This document shows, piece by piece, positions 1-8,261 of a stretch of DNA of 64,000 nucleotides (the stretch's first letter is position 1; the number at the start of each line of letters is the position of its first letter). The position numbers and the translations under genes are program-made. The DNA is from an uncultured Christensenellaceae bacterium (GTDB lineage: Bacteria > Bacillota > Clostridia > Christensenellales > CAG-314): NCBI GenBank assembly GCA_910586625.1, contig CAJUIZ010000004.1, positions 88,419 through 152,418 on the forward strand. Reading direction: 5' to 3'. The notes below the pieces were generated by a model. That model did no database searches, was not told where the DNA came from, and saw nothing but the letters and a program-made list of their open reading frames with translations.

Positions 1-1478
1 TGTTTTAGTTCGCCTGCGGGGTACGCTTCGGAATGAATATAGCTGATTTCCTTGAGCTTTAACGAGCCTTCGCACGCCGTCGGATAATCCGCGCGTTTTC
101 CTATAAAGAATACCGCCGAGCTGTCCTTGACTTCTTCGGCAAGGCGTGATATTTCGTAGCTGTCGGATAGGATTTTGTCTATAGCCGAACCGAGTCCGTC
201 CATAGCATCGAACACTTTGTTGCGAGTTTCTTCACCGATAGTACCCTTCAAATACGCAAGATCCGTCATAAGCAGCGTGAGCGTTACCAACTGGCAGTTG
301 TAAGCCTTGGTGCTTGCCACGGCGTATTCCGCATCGGCGCGGATGTTTATTACCTTGTCGCACACAAAACTTAACGACGAAGTGACAGTGTTGGTTACGG
401 CGTAGGTAAAGCCGCCCTGCTGACGTATACGTTCGGCGGCGCGTATAGTATCCGCGGTTTCGCCGCTTTGACTGATTAGAAAAGCCAAGGTATAGCTGTC
501 GACGGGGTAGCTGTCGTAAATAAATTCGCTGGCGATTACGGGAATTACGTCTATATCCATCATTTGCCGAGAGACCGCAGCTACTTCCAAACCGCTGTTG
601 TAGGCCGTTCCGCAACCGACAAGATATACGCGCTTTATACGGTGTACGGTTTTAGCCGGCAGATTAAGCCCGCCGCATTCGATATAACCCTTTTTAGCCT
701 GTCTTACCTTGTCGGGCACTTCCATAATTTCTTTCAGCATAAAATCTCCGTCCACAGACGCTTCTTCTTCCGCCTTGTCTACGGAAAAGAACTTGACGGG
801 GACAGGCTCGCCGTCGAAGCCGTAGAACTTGACTCCGCTGCGGTTGGCAACGACTATTACGTTGTCCGGAGTTACGGCAACCTTATCCGCCCAACGGGAA
901 ATACAACGTATATCCGAACATAAATACGCGCCGTTGTCCGTAACGCCGACGACAAGCGGACTTTTGTTCTTGACAGCGTACAAATTGCCGTCGTAGACGC
1001 TTTCTATAACTATTGCGAAGGAGCCTTGAAGCCTGTTTGCCGTAGACACAACGGCTTGCAGAACGTCACCTTCGTAATACTTGGCGAGCAAGTGCGCTAC
1101 CGTTTCGCTGTCCGTTTGCGAAGTAAAATTCACTCCGCTTGCGGTAAGATTATATTTCAGCGACAGATAGTTTTCGATAATTCCGTTATGTACCACCGCG
1201 AAATTACGGTCGTAAGAATAAAAGGGGTGGGCGTTATTGGCGCATACTTCGCCGTGAGTAGCCCAGCGCGTATGTCCTATTGCCGTACAGCCGTACAAAT
1301 CCGACGGCAGATCGGCTTGCAAATTTTCCACGCGTCCCGCAGTCTTGAACAACCGAATATCTTTACCGTTTTTTACCGCTATTCCCGCCGAATCGTAGCC
1401 GCGGTATTCCAAACACTTTAATGCTTTCAAAGTATCGTTTACAGCATTGTCGCTTATCGTTCCAAAAATTCCGCACAT
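1..1478 (-). CDS. glmS: Glutamine--fructose-6-phosphate aminotransferase, C-terminus cut off by window edge
   Basis: Makes glucosamine-6-phosphate from fructose-6-phosphate and glutamine, the first step towards UDP-GlcNAc and peptidoglycan. The protein begins MCGIFGTI, so the N-terminal Cys2 nucleophile of the class II glutaminase domain is present, followed by LEYRGYDSAG, a family hallmark. About 492 codons are visible; the family is usually about 600 residues, so roughly the last 110 residues of the second SIS (isomerase) domain lie beyond base 1. The ATG at 1478 is preceded by AAGGAG at good spacing. It is divergent from typA. A GC-rich hairpin sits just upstream, but no glmS-ribozyme core is seen there. 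Confidence 0.95.
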   Translation of the reverse strand, partial: MCGIFGTISDNAVNDTLKALKCLEYRGYDSAGIAVKNGKDIRLFKTAGRVENLQADLPSDLYGCTAIGHTRWATHGEVCANNAHPFYSYDRNFAVVHNGIIENYLSLKYNLTASGVNFTSQTDSETVAHLLAKYYEGDVLQAVVSTANRLQGSFAIVIESVYDGNLYAVKNKSPLVVGVTDNGAYLCSDIRCISRWADKVAVTPDNVIVVANRSGVKFYGFDGEPVPVKFFSVDKAEEEASVDGDFMLKEIMEVPDKVRQAKKGYIECGGLNLPAKTVHRIKRVYLVGCGTAYNSGLEVAAVSRQMMDIDVIPVIASEFIYDSYPVDSYTLAFLISQSGETADTIRAAERIRQQGGFTYAVTNTVTSSLSFVCDKVINIRADAEYAVASTKAYNCQLVTLTLLMTDLAYLKGTIGEETRNKVFDAMDGLGSAIDKILSDSYEISRLAEEVKDSSAVFFIGKRADYPTACEGSLKLKEISYIHSEAYPAGELK

Positions 1479-1501
1479 TAGCCTTTCTCCTTACGTATCC
1501 G

Positions 1502-1526
1502 CGCCGCGCATAAAGTGCGCGCGGCG
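1502..1526 (-). promoter_or_regulatory. GC-rich hairpin in the glmS 5' untranslated region
   Basis: CGCCGCGC and GCGCGGCG form an 8-bp perfect stem with a 9-nt loop, about 25 nt upstream of the glmS start and just before its ribosome binding site. It has no T-tract, so it is not a standard terminator. It could slow translation or protect the message end. The role is inference only. Confidence 0.35.
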
Positions 1527-1622
1527 TTTGCAGCCGTTTGTTTTGCTCGGTATGGATACAGAGTAGTATATGAATGCGTACGGTAAAAGGTGTAAAAATA
1601 ATCACTTTTATTTATCATATAT

Positions 1623-1651
1623 TTGACTACCGTTTAGGATAGTTGTATAAT
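1623..1651 (+). promoter_or_regulatory. Sigma-A type promoter for typA
   Basis: TTGACT at 1623-1628 and a perfect TATAAT at 1646-1651 are separated by 17 bp. The predicted transcript starts near 1658 and has a leader of about 65 nt before the typA ATG. Confidence 0.75.
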
Positions 1652-1721
1652 TTGTAAGTTATGCACTATTGCACCGACAATTAAATTTGCGGATACGAGC
1701 CTGTCAAGGAGATATGATATA

Positions 1722-3545
1722 ATGCAGAGAACCGACGTAAGAAACATAGCCATAATAGCCCACGTAGACCACGGTAAGACTACGCTTGTAGACCAGCTGT
1801 TAAAACAAAACGGGGTGTTCCGCGCTAACGAAGTAGTCGCCGAACGCGTAATGGACAATAACGACATAGAGCGCGAACGCGGCATTACCATTCTTGCAAA
1901 AAACACCGCGGTACACTACAAAGGAACTAAAATAAACATCATAGACACCCCGGGGCACGCCGACTTCGGCGGAGAAGTGGAACGTATACTTTCGATGGTA
2001 GACGGCGTATTGCTGCTTGTAGACGCGATAGAAGGCTGTATGCCGCAAACCAGATATGTGTTGAAAAAAGCGTTGGGACTCGGCAAAAAGGTGCTTGTAG
2101 TAGTAAACAAGGTGGACAAGGGCGAATTTAACGAGCGCGACCTTAAAGAGCAGATTATGGAGCTGTTTATGGAACTTAACGCCAACGACGACCAATTCGA
2201 CTTTAAGATTATTTACGCTTCGGCAAAGCAGGGATGGGCTTCGACAAGTCTCGATACGCAATCAAGCAATATGGCTCCGCTGTTGGACGCGATACTTACG
2301 GAAATTCCCGCGCCGCAGGGCGACGTAGACAACGGCTTGCAGCTGCTGATATGCAACATAGACTACGACGAATACGTGGGTCGCATAGGCATAGGCAAGG
2401 TTAACCGCGGAAAAATCACCAGCGGACAGCAAGTAATGATTTGCCACAAAGACAACGTATTCAACACCGCCAAGGTTACGCGCCTGTACCAATTCGAAGG
2501 GTTAAAGCGTGTGGAATGTCTTGACGGCACTATGGGCGATATAGTTGCGGTAAACGGCATTACCGATATGAACATAGGAGACACCGTATGCTCGGTAGAC
2601 TGCGTAGAACCGCTGCCCTTCGTAAACATAGACGAACCGACGGTTAGTATGCTGTTTATGGTAAACAACAGTCCGTTTGCAGGCAAGGAAGGCAAATACG
2701 TAACCAGCCGACATATAAGAGCGCGCTTGTTCAAGGAAGTGGAAACAAACGTGTCTATGCGAGTGGAAGAAACGGACTCGGCGGATTGCTTCAAGGTGTA
2801 CGGCAGAGGCGAGCTGCACTTGTCTATCCTTATCGAAGAAATGCGCCGCGAAGGCTATGAGTTCCAAGTTTCGCGCCCGAAGGTTATTTTCAAAGAAATA
2901 AACGGGGTAAAATGCGAACCGATAGAATATCTCGTCGTGGAAGTACCCGACAATTACGTAGGCAGCGTTATGAACAAGTTGGGCGCGAGAAAAGCGGAGC
3001 TTATAAATATGTCACCCGACAGCCAGGGGGGAACGAAGCTGGAATTCAAGATTCCGTCCCGCGCGCTGTTCGGCTATCGCAGCGAGCTGTTGACGGACAC
3101 AAAGGGATTCGGCGTGATGAGCAGCGTATTGGACAGCTACGAGCCGTACAAGGGCGAAGTCGCCGAGCGTACGCGCGGAAGCTTGGTGGCGTTCGAAGAC
3201 GGCGTTACCACCGCTTACGGGCTGTTTAACGCGCAGGAAAGATGCCGACTGTTCGTAGGGGTGGGCTTGCCCGTTTATTCCGGAATGGTAGTAGGCGAAA
3301 ACAGCCGCGAAGACGACATTACGGTAAACGTATGCAAAACCAAGCACTTAACCAATAACCGCGCAAGCGGAAGCGACGAAGCGTTGAAGCTGACCCCGCC
3401 TACCGTGTTGAGCCTTGAACAATGCTTGGAATTTATTTCCGACGACGAACTTGTGGAAGTTACGCCCGCTTCTATCAGACTGCGCAAAGCGATACTTGAC
3501 CACTCCGAACGTATGCGCATATGGGCAAGAAACAATAAGAAATAA
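1722..3545 (+). CDS. typA: Ribosome-associated GTPase TypA/BipA
   Basis: Translational GTPase of the EF-G/LepA class; it binds 70S ribosomes and helps 50S assembly and stress or low-temperature growth. GTPase motifs are clear: AHVDHGKT (13-20), RERGITI (51-57, switch I), DTPGH (75-79) and NKVD (129-132). Domain II, two alpha-beta domains and the TypA-specific C-terminal region follow; 607 residues is the normal family length. The start has AAGGAG about 8 nt upstream and a good promoter at 1623-1651. It is monocistronic, ending in a hairpin terminator at 3573-3602. Confidence 0.97.
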   Translation: MQRTDVRNIAIIAHVDHGKTTLVDQLLKQNGVFRANEVVAERVMDNNDIERERGITILAKNTAVHYKGTKINIIDTPGHADFGGEVERILSMVDGVLLLVDAIEGCMPQTRYVLKKALGLGKKVLVVVNKVDKGEFNERDLKEQIMELFMELNANDDQFDFKIIYASAKQGWASTSLDTQSSNMAPLLDAILTEIPAPQGDVDNGLQLLICNIDYDEYVGRIGIGKVNRGKITSGQQVMICHKDNVFNTAKVTRLYQFEGLKRVECLDGTMGDIVAVNGITDMNIGDTVCSVDCVEPLPFVNIDEPTVSMLFMVNNSPFAGKEGKYVTSRHIRARLFKEVETNVSMRVEETDSADCFKVYGRGELHLSILIEEMRREGYEFQVSRPKVIFKEINGVKCEPIEYLVVEVPDNYVGSVMNKLGARKAELINMSPDSQGGTKLEFKIPSRALFGYRSELLTDTKGFGVMSSVLDSYEPYKGEVAERTRGSLVAFEDGVTTAYGLFNAQERCRLFVGVGLPVYSGMVVGENSREDDITVNVCKTKHLTNNRASGSDEALKLTPPTVLSLEQCLEFISDDELVEVTPASIRLRKAILDHSERMRIWARNNKK

Positions 3546-3572
3546 AACGTACACTGACGAAATTATACTCGA

Positions 3573-3602
3573 AACGCAGTTTGAATAAATTCAAACTGCG
3601 TT
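3573..3602. terminator. Bidirectional terminator between typA and the next gene
   Basis: AACGCAGTTTGAA and TTCAAACTGCGTT form a perfect 13-bp stem around a TAAA loop, followed by an AT-rich stretch. It can serve typA on the plus strand; it also overlaps the 3' end of the minus-strand gene ending at 3591. Confidence 0.75.
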
Positions 3603-3893
3603 AATATTTAACAAACTTATACTATTGTATTTTGACAAAAACTCGATAACCGCATCCAATAATTCCGCAAGACTGCGAGCGTCGCTACGCTTGTCTTCCG
3701 ACAGCTCGAACCGTAATTTTTTGAAATACTTTAAGCCTTTCTTTATTAACTCTGAATTTAATTCGTTTTTTATTATAATACAGCTCCATTTTAACAGCGT
3801 AACTTTTCTGTTATATCTATATGCCATCGATAATTTAAGCATATACTGCGACACAGTTTTACGTTCGTTGGCAGATAAACTTATATTTTGCAT
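3591..3893 (-). CDS. Hypothetical protein, 100 residues, AT-rich
   Basis: No family recognised. The protein is basic and predicted mostly helical, without an obvious membrane segment or catalytic motif. The ATG is preceded by AAGGGG, a plausible ribosome binding site. It is divergent from the XRE regulator at 3984 and the two share a palindrome-containing control region, the layout of a regulator and its target. The AT content is visibly higher than in neighbouring genes, which suggests recent acquisition. Its stop codon lies inside the typA terminator hairpin. It could be a phage- or plasmid-derived accessory protein; that is inference. Confidence 0.55.
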   Translation of the reverse strand: MQNISLSANERKTVSQYMLKLSMAYRYNRKVTLLKWSCIIIKNELNSELIKKGLKYFKKLRFELSEDKRSDARSLAELLDAVIEFLSKYNSISLLNINAV

Positions 3894-3934
3894 TTTATCA
3901 ACCCCTTATTCTTTTGTTAAAAGAATACAAGAAG

Positions 3935-3967
3935 TTTTCTTCTTTGTCAAGTTTTGCAAGAAGAAAA
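3935..3967. promoter_or_regulatory. Inverted repeat in the divergent control region, candidate XRE operator
   Basis: TTTTCTTCTTTG and CAAGAAGAAAA are mirror arms (one bulged base) around a 10-nt centre. A TATAAT at 3972-3977 lies directly after the right arm and 7 nt before the regulator's ATG. Operators of XRE proteins are commonly such inverted repeats overlapping their own promoter. No good -35 is seen at 16-18 bp spacing. Confidence 0.5.
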
Positions 3968-3983
3968 ATTCTATAATCTGCTT

Positions 3984-4187
3984 ATGATAAATTTGGGAAA
4001 ACAAATAAAAGAAATGAGATTGGAAAAAGGCCTGTCGCAAGCGCAATTAGCCAAAGAAATCGGCGTAAGTCAAAAGGCTATCGATTACTGGGAGCGGAAC
4101 GTCAACGAACCGAAAGCAAGTTATATAGTTGCTCTCGTCAAATTATTCGAAATAACGTACGACGAATTTTTTACAGATATACAATAA
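3984..4187 (+). CDS. XRE-family helix-turn-helix regulator
   Basis: A 67-residue, single-domain Cro/C1-type DNA-binding protein. The five-helix HTH_3 pattern is clear: LGKQIKEMRLEKGLSQAQLAKEIGVS-like spacing with the recognition helix around SQKAIDYWER (about residues 29-38). There is no effector domain. The start is placed at the ATG at 3984 because the HTH domain begins there; an in-frame ATG at 3954 would put the operator-like palindrome inside the gene. The TATAAT at 3972-3977 suggests the mRNA may be nearly leaderless. It is probably autoregulated and controls the divergent gene at 3591-3893. Confidence 0.85.
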   Translation: MINLGKQIKEMRLEKGLSQAQLAKEIGVSQKAIDYWERNVNEPKASYIVALVKLFEITYDEFFTDIQ

Positions 4188-4195
4188 CCGAAACG

Positions 4196-4223
4196 ACGGC
4201 CGGAAAACAAGCCGCCGTTTTTT
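4196..4223 (+). terminator. Terminator after the XRE gene
   Basis: ACGGCCGG and CCGCCGT pair (one bulge) around an A-rich loop, followed by TTTTTT. It also separates the plus-strand regulator from the converging pnuC. Confidence 0.7.
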
Positions 4224-4230
4224 GTATAAA

Positions 4231-4959
4231 TTATGCGATATTTTCCTTTCTCTCGGCATTCTCGCTCTCCTGCGGAGCGTCATTCTGCCTGCGGAGCATA
4301 CGCGACCAGTTAACGAAGCCGTAAACGTCCAAAACCAAAAATGCGGCAAAACACACTATCATAGGAAGATAGGATATATCCGAAACCGTTTGCATAATCC
4401 ACATAACTATCAGCACTACGTCGTTTGCGGCGTACCCCACTGCGTAAAAGCGGCTGCGGCGGGCAGTGAGATAGGAAGCGGCAAAGGACGAAAATACCGA
4501 CACGGTGCTGACGATAAGGTTGGCGGTATCGAGCGCACGCAATATGAAGTAAAAGGCAACCGTTACCGCTACGGACAACGCGGAGAACAAGCACCACTCC
4601 TTAACGGACAGCGAGTTGACTTCCACTTCGCTTTTGTCGCCTTTGTAAGGATTGCGCAGCCACGATACGAGCGCGACCACAGCCATAGGGGCAGTCATGG
4701 CAAGGTAGGTTATCATTTCGCCGTAGTACTTGCACGAATAGGATATAACGCTGTAGAACACGCTGAAAACGACCGTCAAAACCTGTCCTGCGGGATTGCC
4801 CTTGGAAACGAATATAAGAGACGTTACGCCGATAAGCGCGCCTATTAAGTAATGGTACTGATTGTTGCGAAATACGAAAAAGCATACTATAATAGCCGCT
4901 GCGCTGACGCTCCATATTGCCCATTCGATAGGTTTGATAGATTTAATAAATTTTTTCAT
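4231..4959 (-). CDS. pnuC: Nicotinamide riboside transporter PnuC
   Basis: Imports nicotinamide riboside (or a related ribosyl vitamin) for NAD salvage by facilitated diffusion; the substrate is trapped by a cytoplasmic kinase. The 242-residue protein has about seven hydrophobic segments, the PnuC-typical stretch FYAVGYAANDVVLIVMW (about 174-190) and the terminal NWSRMLRR region. The C-terminal tail is charged and hydrophilic. The ribosome binding site is weak (GAGA). A consensus promoter and a leader of about 175 nt with two hairpins precede it, suggesting regulated expression. Some PnuC homologues carry thiamine or riboflavin instead, so the exact substrate is inference. Confidence 0.9.
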   Translation of the reverse strand: MKKFIKSIKPIEWAIWSVSAAAIIVCFFVFRNNQYHYLIGALIGVTSLIFVSKGNPAGQVLTVVFSVFYSVISYSCKYYGEMITYLAMTAPMAVVALVSWLRNPYKGDKSEVEVNSLSVKEWCLFSALSVAVTVAFYFILRALDTANLIVSTVSVFSSFAASYLTARRSRFYAVGYAANDVVLIVMWIMQTVSDISYLPMIVCFAAFLVLDVYGFVNWSRMLRRQNDAPQESENAERKENIA

Positions 4960-5045
4960 AGTATTCTCTGCAAATGCCGTTTTTTACATTTTTTCGCGCG
5001 GGCAAACGCCTTGGTCGATACCACAAAAAATAAAAGCATTCTATC

Positions 5046-5115
5046 CGTATCTTCAAAGACCTAACGATACGAATAAAACGCCTACGCGCTTGCAAACACT
5101 CGGCAGCGTTTGCAA
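5046..5115 (-). promoter_or_regulatory. Structured leader of pnuC
   Basis: The pnuC leader contains a perfect 8-bp inverted repeat (TTGCAAAC at 5090-5097, GTTTGCAA at 5108-5115) and a second hairpin (CGTATC at 5046-5051, GATACG at 5066-5071). pnuC genes are often controlled by riboswitches or by NiaR/NrtR repressors; none of the known consensus sequences was recognised here. The first repeat could equally be a repressor operator. Confidence 0.4.
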
Positions 5116-5140
5116 TATTTGTTTATTTTTATTTGATATA

Positions 5141-5170
5141 ATTATATAGCTCCGACGTAAGTTTAGTCAA
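5141..5170 (-). promoter_or_regulatory. Sigma-A promoter for pnuC
   Basis: Read on the minus strand: TTGACT (5165-5170), 18-bp spacer, perfect TATAAT (5141-5146). It lies immediately after the phosphodiesterase stop codon, so pnuC is probably a separate transcription unit from the long operon upstream. Confidence 0.7.
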
Positions 5171-5175
5171 GCGAT

Positions 5176-5688
5176 TTACCACTGTAATTCGCTTATCGGT
5201 TCGCCGTTTAAGCGTTTGAGAATTATACCGTTGTCGTCCAACGTCAAGTAGCTCGGCTCGCCGTCGCGCGGACGTGATACGGAGCCGACGTTGGCGATAT
5301 ACAAGCCGTTAAACCTTTGCAGCAGCGCGCAATGGGTATGCCCGTATACCAAAACGTCGTTTTCACGCAAAACGGGCGGTACGCGGTACTTGTTGTACAC
5401 GTGTCCGTGGGTGAAAAACAGCGTACGACCAAAGTGATACATTACTGCGCAGTCGTCCATACCGCAGGGAAGCAGCGCGACTTCACAGTCGCGGTCGTTG
5501 TTGCCGCGCACAATATAGGTTACCGCGTCTATCTGCGAAACGCAATCTGCAATTTTTTGCGCGTCGCGCGGACCGAACAAATCGCCGCAAATTACTACCT
5601 TGTTCGGACGTTCGAGTTCCGTTATTTTTACAACGGCGTTCATTCCGTCGATACTGCCGTGAATATCGGAAAAAACGCAAATTTTCAT
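5176..5688 (-). CDS. YfcE-type metallophosphodiesterase
   Basis: Calcineurin-like phosphoesterase of the YfcE/MJ0936 group, which hydrolyses phosphodiesters with a two-metal centre. All motifs are present in 170 residues: FSDIHG (6-11), GDLFG, GNND, THGH and GHTH near the C-terminal third. The physiological substrate of the family is not settled. It lies 21 bp downstream of glgA and is the last gene of the glycogen synthesis run. A role in glycogen metabolism is only suggested by position. Confidence 0.9.
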   Translation of the reverse strand: MKICVFSDIHGSIDGMNAVVKITELERPNKVVICGDLFGPRDAQKIADCVSQIDAVTYIVRGNNDRDCEVALLPCGMDDCAVMYHFGRTLFFTHGHVYNKYRVPPVLRENDVLVYGHTHCALLQRFNGLYIANVGSVSRPRDGEPSYLTLDDNGIILKRLNGEPISELQW

Positions 5689-5709
5689 AGGCTTTCAAAC
5701 TGCTCGCGC

Positions 5710-7149
5710 TTAATTGGATTGCGTTAAAGTTTTGTACAGCTCCGCATACTTGACGGCGGATTTCTTCCAGCTGTAATCGCACTTCATAGCCGCCGCCGTT
5801 ATCGCGTCCCACTCGGCGCGACGGTCGTAGTAGACGGACATTGCGCGGCACAGGGTGTACCACAGGTCGTCGGCGTTGCTGTTGGTAAAGGAAAAGCCGT
5901 TTCCTTGGCGCGTTTGGTCGTTGTAGCTGAATACAGTATCTTTAAGCCCGCCCGTTTCGCGCACAAGCGGAAGCGTGCCGTACTTGAGCGCGATTATCTG
6001 CGACAAACCGCACGGTTCGAAGTCGCTGGGCATCAAAAACAGGTCGCACGCAGCGTAAATCTTGTGGGCTAACGCGTTGTTGAAGGTGATATTTGCGCTG
6101 ACCTTGTTGGGATTGCGGAACGCATAGTAGCGGAACATATCTTCGTAACGCTTTTCGCCCGTGCCCAACACCACCAGTTGCATTCGCGCACCAGTAAGGC
6201 GCGACATTACCGCATCGAGCAGATGCAGACCCTTCTGATCCACCAAGCGGGAAATCACGCCTATCATTATCGCGTCCGCATCCTGCGGCAAACCCAACTC
6301 CGCCTGTAAGGCAAGCTTATTAGAACGTTTGCCGTCCTTTACAGTCTTTACCGTATACTTGGTATAAATAAGCTTATCCTTAGCGGGATTATACGAATCG
6401 TAATCCACTCCGTTGAGTATGCCGCGCGTCTTGTACGCATAGCGGTTGATGACGCCGTTTAGTCCTTCGCCGTAGTAGTCGGTTGTAATCTCGCGGGCGT
6501 ACGTATCGGATACGGTCGTTACCGCCTGAGAGAACACTATCGCGCCCTGCATAAGGTTTACGCAGTCGCCCTGCATAAGTCTGTCCTGCGTAAAGTACCA
6601 TTCGTTAAGCCCGGTAAGGTCCTGCGCTTCGCCCTTGCCCATACGTCCCTGATAGCGCAAATTGTGTATAGTATAGACAAACTTGGCGTTAGCCATATTA
6701 GGCAAACTACGATAAAACGCGTCGTAATACACGGGAACGAGCGCGCTTGACCAGTCGTTACAGTGAATTACGTCGAAAGACTCGTTCAAATAGCACACGG
6801 TATCCAGTACCGCCTTGGAAAAGAACGCAAACCGTTCGTTATCCGCAAAGCAGTACAAATCTCCGCCGAAGTAGTATTCGCTGTCCAAGAAGTAAAAGGT
6901 TACGTTATCTTTTACAAGCTTGAACAGCCCGCAATACTGGTGCCGCCAGTTAAGGTCTACGTAAAAGTAACCCAAATACTGCATTTGACGTTGATATTCC
7001 GCGTCGATTACGCGAGTATACTTGGGCATTATTACGGAAACTTCCGAGCCCTGCTTGGCTATTGCCTTGGGCAGCGCGCCCAACACGTCGCCCAGTCCGC
7101 CGCTTTTTGCAAAGGGCTCTACTTCCGCGCTTACGTACAATACTTTCAT
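5710..7149 (-). CDS. glgA: Glycogen synthase (ADP-glucose dependent)
   Basis: GT5 glycosyltransferase that extends alpha-1,4-glucan from ADP-glucose. The N-terminal KSGGLGDVLGALPKA motif (about 15-29) is the ADP-glucose binding KxGGL signature. The C-terminal Rossmann half carries FEPCGLSQIIALKYG and RETGGLKDTV, matching the catalytic E-x7-E region of the family. At 479 residues the length is normal. It follows glgD by 7 bp and the start has a TAGGAGT ribosome binding site. glgC-glgD-glgA is the standard Clostridia arrangement. Confidence 0.97.
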   Translation of the reverse strand: MKVLYVSAEVEPFAKSGGLGDVLGALPKAIAKQGSEVSVIMPKYTRVIDAEYQRQMQYLGYFYVDLNWRHQYCGLFKLVKDNVTFYFLDSEYYFGGDLYCFADNERFAFFSKAVLDTVCYLNESFDVIHCNDWSSALVPVYYDAFYRSLPNMANAKFVYTIHNLRYQGRMGKGEAQDLTGLNEWYFTQDRLMQGDCVNLMQGAIVFSQAVTTVSDTYAREITTDYYGEGLNGVINRYAYKTRGILNGVDYDSYNPAKDKLIYTKYTVKTVKDGKRSNKLALQAELGLPQDADAIMIGVISRLVDQKGLHLLDAVMSRLTGARMQLVVLGTGEKRYEDMFRYYAFRNPNKVSANITFNNALAHKIYAACDLFLMPSDFEPCGLSQIIALKYGTLPLVRETGGLKDTVFSYNDQTRQGNGFSFTNSNADDLWYTLCRAMSVYYDRRAEWDAITAAAMKCDYSWKKSAVKYAELYKTLTQSN

Positions 7150-7156
7150 ATTACTC

Positions 7157-8260
7157 CTAAATAGTCCTGTGTTTGCCGACTACAAGCGGGAAATCGGGCT
7201 GTCCGATAAGCGTCTTACCTTCGCGCAGAACACAGTTTTTGTCCAAAATGCAGCAGCCGATAGTAGCGTCCGCGGAAATTATTCCGTCCTGCATAACTAT
7301 ACTGTTTTTAACAACAGCGCCCTTATGTACGCGCACTCCGCGGAAAATAATGCTGTTTTCCACAGTGCCGTTTATTACGCAGCCGTCGGCAATAATACTG
7401 CTGCGCACTACCGCGTCGGACAGATACCTTGTAGGAACCCTGTCCTTGCTCTTGGTGTAAATCTTATCCTGCGGAATAAATATGTCCTTACGCTTGTCGA
7501 ACTCGAACAACTCCATACTTACCGTATAATAGCTGTCGATATCCTTGATTGTTCTCAAAAAACCGTCGAAGCAATAGCCGTAAATATTAAGTTTGCCGAC
7601 GTTCTTCTCGATGATATCCTTGACGAAACGTTTCTTGCCGTGAAGCATACAGTTTTCCAACAGGTTGATAAGCAAGTCCTTGGTAAAAACGTAATAACCG
7701 GTTAAACGGTTAAGACACTTTTTGCGGTCCTTGGCGTATACCACGTCGCGCACCGCGCCCGTTTCGTCCGTTTCTACGTATGTTTCGCCGTCCGTTTTGC
7801 TTTTTACCCTTTGATACACTACCGTAATATCCGCGTTGTTGAATTTGTGCGTTTCGACTATTTTGTCAAAACGGACGTTACACACGTTATTTCCGTCGGC
7901 AACCACGACGTAACGCTCCTTGCTCCGTTCCAAAAAACGCAGCACTCCCGACAGAGCCGCTATACGGCTGTCGCCGTAAAATTCCGCATCGGGCGCGGGC
8001 GGCAATACGAACAGACCTTCGCGCTTACGAGCCAAATCCCACGGCTTGCCGCTGCCGACGTGATTGAGCAGCGACTGGTATACGGGCCCCGTAGCTATCC
8101 CCACGGTATTCATACCGCTGTTAACCATGCCCGACAGAACGAAGTCGACAAGACGGTATCTGCCTGCGAACGGCAGAGCCGAGACCGCGCGCACGCGGGT
8201 GAGCTCGCCCAAGTCCGCTTCGTTGTTACAAGCCAAAATTACGCCCATTGTATCCAACAT
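7157..8260 (-). CDS. glgD: Glucose-1-phosphate adenylyltransferase-like subunit GlgD
   Basis: Paralogue of GlgC that forms a hetero-oligomer with it in Bacillota and boosts its activity. Its 367 residues show the nucleotidyltransferase fold and C-terminal left-handed beta-helix hexapeptides. The pyrophosphorylase signature GGxGTRL is replaced by a non-catalytic sequence (ACNNEADLGEL near residue 10), as is usual for GlgD. The GSGKPWDLAR segment is retained. It starts 1 bp after the glgC stop codon, so the two subunits are probably translationally coupled. Confidence 0.95.
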   Translation of the reverse strand: MLDTMGVILACNNEADLGELTRVRAVSALPFAGRYRLVDFVLSGMVNSGMNTVGIATGPVYQSLLNHVGSGKPWDLARKREGLFVLPPAPDAEFYGDSRIAALSGVLRFLERSKERYVVVADGNNVCNVRFDKIVETHKFNNADITVVYQRVKSKTDGETYVETDETGAVRDVVYAKDRKKCLNRLTGYYVFTKDLLINLLENCMLHGKKRFVKDIIEKNVGKLNIYGYCFDGFLRTIKDIDSYYTVSMELFEFDKRKDIFIPQDKIYTKSKDRVPTRYLSDAVVRSSIIADGCVINGTVENSIIFRGVRVHKGAVVKNSIVMQDGIISADATIGCCILDKNCVLREGKTLIGQPDFPLVVGKHRTI

Positions 8261-8261
8261 A

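Noticed and set aside
1479..1620. glmS ribozyme upstream of glmS
   Set aside because: The conserved core sequences were not found; only a simple hairpin is present.
4222..4848. A 208-codon plus-strand frame
   Set aside because: Antisense to pnuC; translation is basic and featureless.
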